Below, piece after piece: positions 42,067-53,290 of a stretch of DNA of 64,000 nucleotides. The notes under the pieces are model-generated. The model was given only the letters and a program-made list of their open reading frames with translations. It had not been told where the DNA came from and did no database searches. How positions within the stretch are numbered: the stretch's first letter is position 1; each line of letters begins with the position of its first letter. The stretch comes from Citrobacter amalonaticus (GTDB lineage Bacteria > Pseudomonadota > Gammaproteobacteria > Enterobacterales > Enterobacteriaceae), in NCBI RefSeq assembly GCF_002918555.1, contig NZ_PQMB01000003.1, positions 683,318-747,317 on the forward strand. Direction: 5' to 3'. The translations under genes were made by a program, and so were the position numbers.

Positions 42067-43455
42067 ATGGATGAACTAACCTGTTTTAAAGCCTACGACA
42101 TTCGCGGTGAGGTTGGCGTCAACCTGACGCCGGATATCGCCTTTCGTATCGGTCGCGCCTACGCCGCCTGGCGCCATCCGCGCCGGGTGGTGGTCGGTGC
42201 CGACATTCGCCTTAGCTCGGAATCATTAAAATCCGCCGTGACCGACGGGCTGATTTCCAGCGGCGTGGATGTTATCGACATTGGTCTGTCAGGCACCGAA
42301 GAGATCTACTTCGCCACCCGGGAACTGCGTGCCGACGGCGGCATTCAGATTACCGCCAGCCATAATCCGGCGCAGTACAATGGTATGAAGCTGGTGCGCG
42401 AAGAGGCGCGTCCGATCAGTAATGACAACGGCCTGCTGGAGATAAAAGCGCTGGCGGAGCAGAACCGCTTTGCGCCGATAGTCAGACACGGCAGCCTCAT
42501 CCCTTATGATAATCGCCCCGCCTGGATTGCCTGCCTGCTGCGCTTCCTGAGCCGCCCACCGCGCCGCACGCTGCGCGTTGTGGTCAACGCCGGGCACGGA
42601 ACCGCCGGTCCGGCGCTGGATGCCCTCGACGGCGCCCTGCAATCCCACGGCATGGATATTGAATTTATCCGTCTGCACCATCAGCCTGACGGTCATTTCC
42701 CGGCGGGCGTGCCGAATCCGATGCTGGAAGAAAATCGGCGGGTGACGCAGCGGGCCGTTATCGCCCATCAGGCCGATTTCGGCGTCGCCTGGGATGGCGA
42801 TTTTGATCGCTGCTTCTTCTTTGACGAACGCGGCGAGTTCATCGAAAGCTACTACCTGGTGGCGCTGTTCGCCCGCCATTTCCTGCAACAGATGCCGGGC
42901 AGTACGGTGATCCTCGATCCCCGCCTGACGTGGAATACGCTGGAAACGGTCAGCAACGGCGGCGGCAAGGCGATTATCAGCAAAACAGGGCACGCCTTTA
43001 TCAAAGCGCGGATGCGCGAAGAGGATGCGGTCTACGGCGGAGAAATGAGCGGCCACCACTACTTCCGCGATTTTGGCTACTGCGACAGCGGGATGATCCC
43101 ACTGGTATTGATGCTGCAAATTATCGGCAGCGACAGCCGTCCGCTGTCGGCGTATATCGAACACGCCCAGGAGCGCTTTCCGGTTTCCGGCGAAATCAAT
43201 CTGACGGTGGCCGATCCGCAATCGATCATGCAATCCATTGCCGCTCACTATCTGCAAGCCGGCGGCCTGCGTGACGATTGTGACGGGTTGAGCATCGACT
43301 TCGTTGGCTGGCGCTTCAACTTACGCGCCTCCAACACCGAGCCGCTGCTGCGCCTGAACGTGGAAACCCGCGCGGATACGGCACTGCTGGCGCGCAAAAC
43401 CGATGAACTTTTAACGCTGATTACAGCCTGGGATTCTGACAAGGAGAGGTTATGA
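42067..43455 (+). CDS. Phosphohexomutase (phosphomannomutase, CpsG/ManB-like)
   Basis: A 462-residue alpha-D-phosphohexomutase. The phosphoserine loop is ITASHNPAQYNGMK, the metal loop DGDFDRCFFFDE, the sugar loop GGEMSGHHYF and the phosphate-binding C-terminal loop RASNTEPLLRLNVE. It interconverts hexose-1- and hexose-6-phosphates. In this cluster it would turn mannose-1-phosphate from GH130 into mannose-6-phosphate for glycolysis, not capsule synthesis. GGATTATGG precedes; it overlaps the ATPase gene by 4 nt. Confidence 0.9.
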   Translation: MDELTCFKAYDIRGEVGVNLTPDIAFRIGRAYAAWRHPRRVVVGADIRLSSESLKSAVTDGLISSGVDVIDIGLSGTEEIYFATRELRADGGIQITASHNPAQYNGMKLVREEARPISNDNGLLEIKALAEQNRFAPIVRHGSLIPYDNRPAWIACLLRFLSRPPRRTLRVVVNAGHGTAGPALDALDGALQSHGMDIEFIRLHHQPDGHFPAGVPNPMLEENRRVTQRAVIAHQADFGVAWDGDFDRCFFFDERGEFIESYYLVALFARHFLQQMPGSTVILDPRLTWNTLETVSNGGGKAIISKTGHAFIKARMREEDAVYGGEMSGHHYFRDFGYCDSGMIPLVLMLQIIGSDSRPLSAYIEHAQERFPVSGEINLTVADPQSIMQSIAAHYLQAGGLRDDCDGLSIDFVGWRFNLRASNTEPLLRLNVETRADTALLARKTDELLTLITAWDSDKERL

Positions 43456-44519
43456 CCGCGCTAAGCCTGAGCAATATTCATAAAGTCTGGGGCAAGAACA
43501 CCATCATTGAAAATCTGTCGCTGGAGATCGCCTCCGGGGAATTCATTGTGCTGGTTGGCCCTTCCGGATGCGGGAAATCCACGCTGCTGCGGATCATCGC
43601 CGGACTGGAAATCCCCGACGGCGGTAAACTGGTCATGGGGGGAAAAGAGGTCACCAGGCTTGCGGCGGGTAAACGCAACCTGTCGATGGTGTTTCAGTCC
43701 TACGCCCTCTACCCGCATATGACCGTCAGGGAAAATCTGTCATTCGGTTTACGTAATATCAACATGCCCGCCGCCGGGATTGATAAGCGGGTCGCTCACG
43801 CCGCCAGCATGCTGAAGCTGGAAGAGATGCTGGACAGGCTGCCGCAGAATCTCTCAGGCGGACAGCGCCAGCGCGTGGCGATCGGGCGTTCTATTGTCCA
43901 GCAACCGGAACTGTTTCTGTTTGATGAACCGCTGTCTAACCTGGATGCCGCGTTGCGGGTCGGGATGCGCCAGGAGATCCAGCAGCTGCATAACACCCTG
44001 AAAAACACCATGATCTATGTAACGCACGATCAGGTGGAGGCGATGACGCTGGCCGATCGCATCGTGGTGCTTTACAAGGGAAAAATTGAGCAGGTGGGCA
44101 CGCCGCTGGAGCTGTATAACACCCCGGCAAACCTGTTCGTCGCTGAGTTTATCGGCACGCCGAAAATCAATGTTCTGCCAGCGGTATGGCGCGAAGGCGC
44201 GCTGCATATCGCCGATAACCTCGTCTTCCGCCTCACCCGTCAGCCCGCAGGCGTCAGCGACGGGGACAAACTGTTTGTCGCCATCCGCCCGGAGCATATG
44301 CAGTACCAGCAGACCGGGGATTTCACGTTGCAGGGGCGTACCCGGCTGTGTGAATTACAGGGCGATTCCACGCTGGTGTGGTTGGATCTGGCCGGCCACC
44401 CCGTGTGCCTGAAGTCTTTTCAACAGCTTAGCTTCATGCCGGATACCCCGCTTACGCTCACCGTACAGGAGTCACACCTGCACCTCTTTGACGGTCTGGG
44501 GAAACGACTGGCGTTCTGA
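43452..44519 (+). CDS. ABC sugar importer ATPase (MalK/UgpC/MsmX type)
   Basis: A 355-residue CUT1 ATPase. Walker A GPSGCGKST starts at residue 36, the Q-loop is MVFQSYALYPHM, the signature LSGGQRQRVAIGRS lies near 134, Walker B LFLFDEPLSNLD follows, and the C-terminal TOBE regulatory domain includes VAIRPEHM. It energises the permeases encoded on the opposite strand of the divergon. The start overlaps the mutase stop (ATGA). Confidence 0.93.
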   Translation: MTALSLSNIHKVWGKNTIIENLSLEIASGEFIVLVGPSGCGKSTLLRIIAGLEIPDGGKLVMGGKEVTRLAAGKRNLSMVFQSYALYPHMTVRENLSFGLRNINMPAAGIDKRVAHAASMLKLEEMLDRLPQNLSGGQRQRVAIGRSIVQQPELFLFDEPLSNLDAALRVGMRQEIQQLHNTLKNTMIYVTHDQVEAMTLADRIVVLYKGKIEQVGTPLELYNTPANLFVAEFIGTPKINVLPAVWREGALHIADNLVFRLTRQPAGVSDGDKLFVAIRPEHMQYQQTGDFTLQGRTRLCELQGDSTLVWLDLAGHPVCLKSFQQLSFMPDTPLTLTVQESHLHLFDGLGKRLAF

Positions 44520-44526
44520 CCTACAC

Positions 44527-44553
44527 GCCCTTGCGCCCGCAGGGGCATTTTTT
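44527..44553 (+). terminator. Rho-independent terminator after the importer ATPase
   Basis: A 9-bp stem, GCCCTTGCG/CGCAGGGGC, with a very short loop followed by a T-run (ATTTTTT). It marks the right border of the accessory insert ahead of fadH. Confidence 0.8.
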
Positions 44554-44639
44554 GAATCCCATCACAATCATTGCATTCCCCTTTTCCCTTTTACGCCGCG
44601 ACGGCTAAATTAGTCACTCATCCGACCACATAACAATAA

Positions 44640-46679
<2,040 letters not shown>

Positions 46680-46683
46680 AACA

Positions 46684-46775
46684 GCCCGATGGCGTCACGC
46701 GTAACATGCTGAAAATTTGTGTTTTATAAGCCGGATAAGCCGCAAGCGAGCTATCCGGCAGAACAGGCGTGACGT
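46684..46775. repeat. REP-type repeat between fadH and rlmG
   Basis: Inverted GCCGGATAAGC/GCTATCCGGC stem (46730-46759) flanked by a further pair, GGCGTCACGC and GGCGTGACG. It lies between convergent genes and can serve as a bidirectional mRNA end. Confidence 0.75.
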
Positions 46776-46788
46776 TCCTGCTATCTGG

Positions 46789-47925
46789 TTAACGACGACG
46801 TCCCAGCTTCACTGATTTCAGCACCACAAACTTATTGTTGGTGGCAATGGTGACGCAGTTGCCGAAAATCTTCTTCAGCTTGTGGAAGTAGTCGAGGTGA
46901 CGGTTCGCCACAATATACAGCTCACCGTTGATCTTCAGGCAGCGACGAGCGTGGTGGAACATCTCCCAGGCGATGTTATCGGTCAGCGCATGCTTCTGAT
47001 GAAACGGCGGGTTGCACAGCACCGCGTTAAAGCGGAACGGCTCAACGCCGGACAGCGCGTTGTTAATCATAAATTCGCAGCGATCCAGCGCGTCCGGCAG
47101 GTTGGTTTCCACGTTCAGACGGCTGGAAGCCACCGCCATCGGGGATTCATCAACAAATACCACGCTTGCCTGCGGGTTTTTCTCTAAAAGCGTCATCCCA
47201 ATCACGCCGTTACCGCAGCCGAGGTCAACAATCTCGCCTTCCAGATTTTCCGGCAGATGCTCGATAAAAAAGCGCGCGCCGATATCCAGCCCGGTACGGG
47301 AGAAGACGTTAGCGTGGTTGTGGATAGTCCAGTCGGTGCCTTCCAGTTTCCAGCTCAGGGTCAGAGAGGTGTCGGCCAGCTCAGGCTTGCTGAACGTGCA
47401 GTTAATCAGGCGCGCTTTCTTCCACGCCAGCGTGGTAGTGGTTGGACCCAGCACCTTTTCAAACAGCTCCAGCGTCGACGTGTGAATATCGCGGGCTTTC
47501 GCCCCGGCGATAATTCGCGTTTGTGGTGTCACCACGTTGCGCAGCGCGCGCAGCTGTTGCTCCAGCAGCGCCATCGTTTTGGGGATCTTAATCAGCACCA
47601 CGCCCGGCGCCTGCGGATATTCCGCGGTGCTGTCGAGAAATTTGACGCTGGACTCCGCGATGTCGTTATGGCACAGGTTTTCACGCGTCGCCAGCTCGCT
47701 TAAGTAAGAATCGCCAATGCTGTACGGCGAATGTTGCGCCAGCGCACAGCCCAGCGCGCCGAAGGTATCATTCAGGATCAGCACCGGACCGCTAATCGCA
47801 GTATCGTCCAGCTGTTGCAGCAGATATTCATCCGCCGCTTCCCACGCCAGCAGTGGGTTAACGTCATCCGTCTTTGGAAAACGTTTTAGTGTCAGTGAAC
47901 GGAAACCGTTGTCTGTGTGGCTCAT
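46789..47925 (-). CDS. rlmG: 23S rRNA m2G1835 methyltransferase
   Basis: A 378-residue SAM-dependent methyltransferase, same length as E. coli RlmG (YgjO). The C-terminal domain carries [10 protein letters not shown] (SAM binding) and the catalytic NPPF motif, preceded by a degenerate N-terminal methyltransferase domain. It methylates G1835 of 23S rRNA. The start at 47925 matches E. coli and is preceded by a GGAGGG; the longer frame from 47985 is not supported. Divergent from ygjP. Confidence 0.96.
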   Translation of the reverse strand: MSHTDNGFRSLTLKRFPKTDDVNPLLAWEAADEYLLQQLDDTAISGPVLILNDTFGALGCALAQHSPYSIGDSYLSELATRENLCHNDIAESSVKFLDSTAEYPQAPGVVLIKIPKTMALLEQQLRALRNVVTPQTRIIAGAKARDIHTSTLELFEKVLGPTTTTLAWKKARLINCTFSKPELADTSLTLSWKLEGTDWTIHNHANVFSRTGLDIGARFFIEHLPENLEGEIVDLGCGNGVIGMTLLEKNPQASVVFVDESPMAVASSRLNVETNLPDALDRCEFMINNALSGVEPFRFNAVLCNPPFHQKHALTDNIAWEMFHHARRCLKINGELYIVANRHLDYFHKLKKIFGNCVTIATNNKFVVLKSVKLGRRR

Positions 47926-48009
47926 CGGCCCTCCTGAATGGTAAAATTGCGGCGTTATCCCTGAAAAGGGTGCGTGAGTATACACTTTTTATGATTGGTA
48001 TAGGCAAAC

Positions 48010-48510
48010 ATGAGCCAACTAACCTACCTCCAGGGATACCCGGAGGATCTGCTTTCCCAGGTGCGCACGCTGATTGCCGGGCAGCGGCTTGGCGCGGTAC
48101 TGGAGAAACGCTATCCGGGAACGCACGACTTCGCCACCGATAAGGCGCTCTGGCAATATACCCAGGATCTGAAAAACCAGTTTCTGCGTAATGCCCCGCC
48201 GATTAATAAAGTGATGTACGACAATAAGATACACGTGTTGAAAAATGCGCTGGGACTGCATACCGCGGTATCGCGCGTTCAGGGCGGCAAGCTGAAAGCC
48301 AAAGCTGAGATCCGCGTCGCGACGGTGTTTCGTCACGCGCCGGAGCCGTTTCTGCGCATGATTGTGGTGCATGAGCTGGCGCACCTGAAGGAAAAAGAGC
48401 ACAACAAAGCTTTTTATCAACTTTGCTGCCATATGGAACCGCAGTATCACCAGCTGGAGTTTGATACCCGCCTGTGGCTGACGCATCTCGCGCTGACGCA
48501 AAATAACTGA
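48010..48510 (+). CDS. ygjP: YgjP, SprT-like M48-type metal-dependent hydrolase
   Basis: A 166-residue YgjP/DUF45 protein. The zinc motif HELAH is at 121-125 with a further His131 (KEHNKAF), as in minigluzincin-type peptidases. Close to E. coli YgjP in length and sequence. The function in cells is unknown. In E. coli ygjQ follows; here it is absent. Confidence 0.93.
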   Translation: MSQLTYLQGYPEDLLSQVRTLIAGQRLGAVLEKRYPGTHDFATDKALWQYTQDLKNQFLRNAPPINKVMYDNKIHVLKNALGLHTAVSRVQGGKLKAKAEIRVATVFRHAPEPFLRMIVVHELAHLKEKEHNKAFYQLCCHMEPQYHQLEFDTRLWLTHLALTQNN

Positions 48511-48636
48511 AAACCGCCTTTTGCCACGGCGAAAACAGCATCACTATCGTCGCTCAGAAATCGGTTAACCGGTGCGCGAGTAAAATGCCAGAGTGCGCAC
48601 TAGCGCACTGGCTTTGTCATCAAGACATGCTATACA

Positions 48637-48770
48637 AGTCATACTTCAAGTTGCTGATGCGTAGGCTTTGTTACCCGGCCCATCCCTGGACCTCGCCCTG
48701 TGGGGCCAGCGCAAGCGCTGTTCAAAACGACGACGCGTTTTGTCCCGCAACTCGGATTATTTATGTATAA
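48637..48770. repeat. ERIC-like repeat, centre diverged
   Basis: The flanks are ERIC-like (GTCATACTTCAAGTTGCTGATGCG at left, GCAACTCGGATTATTT at right), while the centre is replaced by GGCCCATCC...CGCAAGCG-type sequence. It fills most of the gap between ygjP and ygjR where E. coli has ygjQ. Confidence 0.6.
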
Positions 48771-48809
48771 ATTGGCAAAAGATTCCCTTTATGGAGCACG
48801 AAGGCATTT

Positions 48810-49808
48810 ATGATACGTTTCGCAGTGATTGGCACAAACTGGATCACCCGCCAGTTTGTGGATGCCGCCCATGAAACCGGCAGATATAAGCTAACCGCAG
48901 TTTACTCCCGCAGCCTTGAACAGGCGCAGAGTTTCGCTAATGATTACCTCGTCGAACACCTGTTTACCTCGCTGGACGAGATGGCGCAAAGCGATGCGAT
49001 TGATGCGGTGTACATTGCCAGCCCGAATTCCCTGCACTTTCCGCAAACTCAGCTATTCCTCAGTCATAAGAAGCATGTCATTTGCGAGAAACCGCTGGCA
49101 TCAAATCTGGCGGAAGTCGAGGCGGCTATCGCCTGTGCCCGTGAAAATCAGGTGGTGCTGTTTGAGGCCTTTAAAACCGCCAGCCTGCCTAACTTCCTGC
49201 TGCTACAGCAGTCACTGACGAAAGTGGGCCCCCTGCGCAAAGCATTCCTCAACTACTGTCAGTACTCCTCTCGTTATCAGCGCTATCTGGACGGTGAAAA
49301 CCCAAATACCTTCAACCCAGCCTTCTCCAACGGCTCGATTATGGATATCGGTTTTTACTGTCTGGCTTCAGCGGTAGCGCTATGGGGTGAACCGCGTGGC
49401 GTACAGGCTTGCGCCAGCCTGCTGGAGAGCGGCGTTGATGCCCACGGCGTGGTGGTGATGGATTACGGTGATTTCAGCGTCACCCTGCAGCATTCCAAAG
49501 TGAGTGACTCGGTACTGGCAAGCGAGATTCAGGGAGAAGCCGGTTCCCTGGTTATTGAAAAGCTCTCCGAATGCCAGAAAGTGTGTTTCGTGCCGCGTGG
49601 CGGGAAAACGCAGGAGCTCACCCAACCTCAGCACATCAATACTATGCTGTATGAGGCTGAGGCCTTCGCCCAACGGGTGGAAACCAATGAGGTCAATCAT
49701 CCCGGTATTGCAGTGAGCCGTATTACCGCGAAGCTGTTAACGGAAATCCGTCGCCAGACCGGCGTGGTTTTCCCGGCAGACAGCGTGAATCCCGAGGCCA
49801 CTGCGTAA
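48810..49808 (+). CDS. ygjR: Gfo/Idh/MocA-family oxidoreductase YgjR
   Basis: A 332-residue NAD(P)-dependent oxidoreductase with an N-terminal Rossmann fold (RFAVIGTNWITRQFVDAA) and the family HVICEKPLASN motif near residue 91, followed by the alpha/beta C-terminal domain. The substrate is unknown. It corresponds to E. coli ygjR. The ATG has GGAG upstream in an AT-rich leader. Confidence 0.93.
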   Translation: MIRFAVIGTNWITRQFVDAAHETGRYKLTAVYSRSLEQAQSFANDYLVEHLFTSLDEMAQSDAIDAVYIASPNSLHFPQTQLFLSHKKHVICEKPLASNLAEVEAAIACARENQVVLFEAFKTASLPNFLLLQQSLTKVGPLRKAFLNYCQYSSRYQRYLDGENPNTFNPAFSNGSIMDIGFYCLASAVALWGEPRGVQACASLLESGVDAHGVVVMDYGDFSVTLQHSKVSDSVLASEIQGEAGSLVIEKLSECQKVCFVPRGGKTQELTQPQHINTMLYEAEAFAQRVETNEVNHPGIAVSRITAKLLTEIRRQTGVVFPADSVNPEATA

Positions 49809-49829
49809 AACAATGTAAAAGAGATGTAA

Positions 49830-49866
49830 CAGGCCATTGACTGGATCGATGGCCTGTCATATTTTG
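49830..49866 (+). terminator. Terminator after ygjR
   Basis: Stem CAGGCCAT/ATGGCCTG followed by TCATATTTT. It lies directly before the alx leader. Confidence 0.65.
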
Positions 49867-50066
49867 TTCCCCGCAAAGGGGAGTAACTTCATTGCCGGTC
49901 GATCGTCATTACGATGTGTGAAAAAAAACACATCCGGTCACCGGGCAACAAAACAGGAATGCGACACCGTATTCCTTTCTTGTTGTAAGTGAGACCTTGC
50001 CGGAAGGCGAGGTCTATGCATAGAAAAAGCAGCGGCTGACGTCTTCTGACGTTGGTCGTTTTTTTT
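49862..50066 (+). ncRNA. yybP-ykoY riboswitch (PRE element/SraF) of alx
   Basis: The alx leader carries the yybP-ykoY signature (CCCCGCAAAGGGGAGTAAC, then GCCGG and CACATCCGGTCACCGGGCAAC) and ends in a strong hairpin, GACGTCTTCTGACGT, with a T-run before TAAGGAA and the alx ATG. In E. coli this RNA responds to alkaline pH and manganese and switches alx expression. The boundaries given are approximate. Confidence 0.9.
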
Positions 50067-50083
50067 ATGTGTAAGGAAATTCT

Positions 50084-51052
50084 ATGAATACTGTCGGCAC
50101 ACCGTTGTTATGGGGCGGATTCGCAGTCGTTGTGGTGATTATGCTGGCTATCGACCTTCTGCTCCAGGGACGTCGCGGCGCGCAAACCATGTCGATGAAA
50201 CAGGCAGCGGTATGGTCCCTGGTCTGGGTGACGCTCTCATTACTGTTCAACGCCGCGTTCTGGTGGTACCTGGCTGAAACCCAGGGACGAGCCGTGGCAG
50301 ATCCGCAAGCGCTGGCGTTCCTCACCGGCTATCTGATCGAGAAATCTCTGGCGGTTGATAACGTCTTTGTCTGGCTGATGCTGTTCAGCTACTTCTCCGT
50401 ACCGCCTGCGCTACAACGCCGGGTGCTGGTGTACGGCGTACTGGGTGCGATCGTCCTGCGTACTATCATGATCTTTGCGGGAAGCTGGCTTATCACCCAG
50501 TTCGAATGGATGTTGTACGTGTTTGGCGCCTTCCTGTTGTTCACCGGCGTGAAGATGGCGCTGGCAAAAGAGGATGAATCCGGTATTGGCGACAAACCCC
50601 TGGTTCGCTGGCTGCGAAGCCACCTGCGCATGACCGACACCATTGAAAACGAACACTTCTTCGTGCGTAAAAAGGGGCTTCTGTTCGTCACGCCGCTGAT
50701 GCTGGTGCTGATTCTGGTTGAGCTGAGTGACGTGATTTTCGCCGTCGACAGCATTCCGGCGATCTTCGCGGTCACCACCGACCCGTTCATCGTCCTGACC
50801 TCCAACCTGTTTGCCATTCTCGGTCTGCGTGCGATGTATTTCCTGTTGGCCGGTGTGGCGGAGCGTTTCTCGATGCTCAAATATGGTCTGTCGCTGATTC
50901 TGATGTTTATTGGTATCAAAATGCTGATTGTCGACTTCTACCATATTCCTGTTGCCATTTCGCTGGGCGTGGTGTTTGGCATTCTGACGCTGACGCTTAT
51001 CGTCAACGCATGGGTCAACCATCAGCACGATAAAAAACAGCAGAAGCAGTAA
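50084..51052 (+). CDS. alx: TerC-family membrane protein Alx
   Basis: A 322-residue TerC/Alx-family membrane protein with about nine helices; acidic residues within helices ([31 protein letters not shown]) are typical of metal handling. E. coli Alx is induced at high pH and linked to manganese homeostasis. Translation is governed by the upstream riboswitch. The start has AAGGAAAT just upstream. Confidence 0.95.
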   Translation: MNTVGTPLLWGGFAVVVVIMLAIDLLLQGRRGAQTMSMKQAAVWSLVWVTLSLLFNAAFWWYLAETQGRAVADPQALAFLTGYLIEKSLAVDNVFVWLMLFSYFSVPPALQRRVLVYGVLGAIVLRTIMIFAGSWLITQFEWMLYVFGAFLLFTGVKMALAKEDESGIGDKPLVRWLRSHLRMTDTIENEHFFVRKKGLLFVTPLMLVLILVELSDVIFAVDSIPAIFAVTTDPFIVLTSNLFAILGLRAMYFLLAGVAERFSMLKYGLSLILMFIGIKMLIVDFYHIPVAISLGVVFGILTLTLIVNAWVNHQHDKKQQKQ

Positions 51053-51262
51053 TCCACTGGCCGGGGAGCGCTAAGCTTACCCGGCCCTGAATGTGAAAAA
51101 TCAGTTAAAAACCATGACACAAAGCGTAAATTTTAGCACTTTACGCTTCCCCAATAGTGATCTTTCCTTATACTCATTCAGGCAAACACTTTGTTACATC
51201 CAGAAAGATGCGTCCACAGAACGCACAAAGGATGAGCAACAACACAATAAAAGGATCATCAA

Positions 51263-52507
51263 ATGACTACGCAACGCTCGTCGGGGCTGCTCTGGCGTTT
51301 GGCTCAGGGAAGCCTGGTTAAACAAATTCTGGTGGGTCTGGTACTGGGGATTTTACTGGCGCTGGTTTCTAAACCGGCAGCAGAAGCCGTTGGTTTACTC
51401 GGTACGTTGTTCGTCGGGGCTTTAAAAGCCGTGGCGCCGATACTGGTATTAATGCTGGTCATGGCGTCAATCGCCAACCATCAGCAAGGACAAAAAACCA
51501 ATATCCGTCCTATTCTGTTTCTCTATCTGCTGGGGACGTTCTCCGCAGCGCTCACCGCTGTTGTATTCAGCTTCGCCTTCCCTTCAACGCTGCATCTGAC
51601 CAGCAGTGCGACAGATATCGTGCCGCCATCCGGTATCGTTGAAGTTCTGCACGGCCTGCTGCTGAGCATGGTGGCGAACCCGATCGCTGCCCTGCTTAAC
51701 GCCAACTATATCGGCATTCTGGTGTGGGCTGTGGGGTTAGGTTTTGCGTTGCGTCACGGTAATGAAACGACCAAAAATCTGGTTAATGATATGGCGAACG
51801 CCGTCACCTTTATGGTGAAACTGGTGATTCGTTTTGCGCCGATTGGTATCTTTGGCCTGGTCTCTTCGACACTCGCCACCACAGGTTTTGAGACACTGTG
51901 GGGCTATGCGCAGCTGCTGCTGGTGCTGATTGGCTGTATGGCTCTGGTGGCGCTGGTTATCAACCCGCTGTTGGTATTCTGGAAGATTCGCCGTAACCCC
52001 TATCCGCTGGTTCTGGCCTGTCTGCGTGAGAGTGGCGTCTATGCTTTCTTCACCCGCAGCTCCGCCGCCAATATTCCCGTCAATATGGCGCTGTGTGAAA
52101 AACTGAATCTCGATCGCGATACTTATTCCGTTTCTATCCCGCTGGGGGCGACCATCAACATGGCCGGGGCCGCGATCACGATCACCGTATTAACGCTGGC
52201 TGCGGTTCATACGCTGGGCGTGCCTGTGGATCTCCCGACGGCCCTGTTGTTAAGCGTGGTGGCATCATTGTGCGCCTGCGGCGCATCAGGCGTTGCGGGG
52301 GGGTCGCTGCTGCTGATCCCACTGGCGTGCAATATGTTTGGCATTCCTAACGATATCGCCATGCAGGTGGTCGCGGTCGGCTTTATTATCGGCGTACTGC
52401 AGGACTCCTGTGAAACCGCGTTGAACTCCTCCACCGACGTATTGTTTACCGCCGCAGCCTGTCAGGCTGAAGACGAACGTCTGGCAAACAACGCTCTGAG
52501 TAGCTAA
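51263..52507 (+). CDS. sstT: Serine/threonine:Na+ symporter
   Basis: A 414-residue DAACS-family transporter of E. coli SstT length, with the re-entrant-loop serine-rich segments ([16 protein letters not shown] and [23 protein letters not shown]). It imports L-serine and L-threonine with sodium. The upstream 210 bp hold its promoter; AAAGGA precedes the ATG. It ends at a hairpin shared with convergent ygjV. Confidence 0.96.
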   Translation: MTTQRSSGLLWRLAQGSLVKQILVGLVLGILLALVSKPAAEAVGLLGTLFVGALKAVAPILVLMLVMASIANHQQGQKTNIRPILFLYLLGTFSAALTAVVFSFAFPSTLHLTSSATDIVPPSGIVEVLHGLLLSMVANPIAALLNANYIGILVWAVGLGFALRHGNETTKNLVNDMANAVTFMVKLVIRFAPIGIFGLVSSTLATTGFETLWGYAQLLLVLIGCMALVALVINPLLVFWKIRRNPYPLVLACLRESGVYAFFTRSSAANIPVNMALCEKLNLDRDTYSVSIPLGATINMAGAAITITVLTLAAVHTLGVPVDLPTALLLSVVASLCACGASGVAGGSLLLIPLACNMFGIPNDIAMQVVAVGFIIGVLQDSCETALNSSTDVLFTAAACQAEDERLANNALSS

Positions 52508-52519
52508 CTCACGCCTCTT

Positions 52520-52544
52520 CTCCCTCCGTTAACGTGCGGAGGGA
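52520..52544. terminator. Convergent terminator between sstT and ygjV
   Basis: CTCCCTCCG/CGGAGGGAG stem. The ygjV stop codon lies inside the loop, so for ygjV the stem overlaps the last codons. Confidence 0.7.
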
Positions 52545-53083
52545 GACTCTTCCTGGGCACTTTTTTCAATTTTGAAGGGATCGATTCCGCGTCGTTTCAT
52601 GCGCCAGAAACGAATGATGTTCAGACCATTCATCACCAAAAAACTGCCCTCAATCATCGTGCCGCCAATTGAGCCCAGCCAGAAATTGTGAACCACCCAG
52701 CAGGCTGTCGCGCACCACATCACGCAGCGAACGGTTAACCCCTTACAGCGGAACAGCGCCCAGGTACTGGCGAGCGTCCCGATAATGGGCAAGATTTCCA
52801 TCGCGTGCTGTAGCTTCGCCAGCCCAAGCACCAGCGTCAGGATGATAAACACGACCATCACCCACAGTCTGCGGGTACGCATCGACACCAGCGTGCGTAT
52901 GGTATTCAGCCCGGCGCTCATGCCCGCCGGATACGCCCCCATCAGAAAGAAGTGCACGCCGATGATGGCGCTATAGACAGCAAGCTGCAACCTGAAGCGA
53001 CGTTCATCGCGGTTGAAAAAGGTGGTAATACCGATCAAAAAGGCGATGACACCTACGCCCTGGGCCAGCCAATACGCGGTCAT
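52529..53083 (-). CDS. ygjV: Inner-membrane protein YgjV
   Basis: A 184-residue protein with about six hydrophobic helices, equal to E. coli YgjV (Imp-YgjV family). Function unknown. Its stop lies in the loop of the terminator shared with sstT, and its promoter region adjoins the uxaCA terminator. Confidence 0.92.
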   Translation of the reverse strand: MTAYWLAQGVGVIAFLIGITTFFNRDERRFRLQLAVYSAIIGVHFFLMGAYPAGMSAGLNTIRTLVSMRTRRLWVMVVFIILTLVLGLAKLQHAMEILPIIGTLASTWALFRCKGLTVRCVMWCATACWVVHNFWLGSIGGTMIEGSFLVMNGLNIIRFWRMKRRGIDPFKIEKSAQEESPSAR

Positions 53084-53112
53084 GGAAGATCCTTGTCAGG
53101 AAATAAAAATAC

Positions 53113-53146
53113 AAACGGCGCTCCATGTCAGGATACGCCGTTTTTT
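53113..53146. terminator. Terminator of the uxaCA operon
   Basis: AACGGCG/CGCCGTT stem with a 15-nt loop and T-runs on both strands (TTTTTT on plus, TTTGTATTTTTAT on minus). Confidence 0.75.
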
Positions 53147-53177
53147 AATTCCACCTTAAGCGGTTTTACCCAAAAGA

Positions 53178-53281
53178 TTTTGTGCCACAGCAAGGCGGCA
53201 AGTTCGCTCATCCCCGGAAACTTACATGAGTAAGTCACCGGGGTGGGCGAACGCAGACAACACCGCTGCGGTGCACAAAAT
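53178..53281. repeat. ERIC repeat downstream of uxaA
   Basis: The central block TCCCCGGAAACTTACATGAG followed by TAAGTCACCGGGGTGGGCGA is the ERIC signature (compare the ERIC1R/ERIC2 sequences), with outer arms TTTGTGCCACAGC and GCTGCGGTGCACAAA. It lies between the uxaA stop and its terminator, so it is in the transcript. Confidence 0.8.
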
Positions 53282-53290
53282 GAAGGGTAA

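Noticed and set aside
42067..43455. Phosphohexomutase as part of a capsule or O-antigen locus
   Set aside because: No glycosyltransferase or GDP-mannose genes nearby; the context is an ABC importer and GH130.
46684..46775. Possible small CRISPR-like repeat
   Set aside because: Repeats are inverted REP units without regular spacing or spacers.
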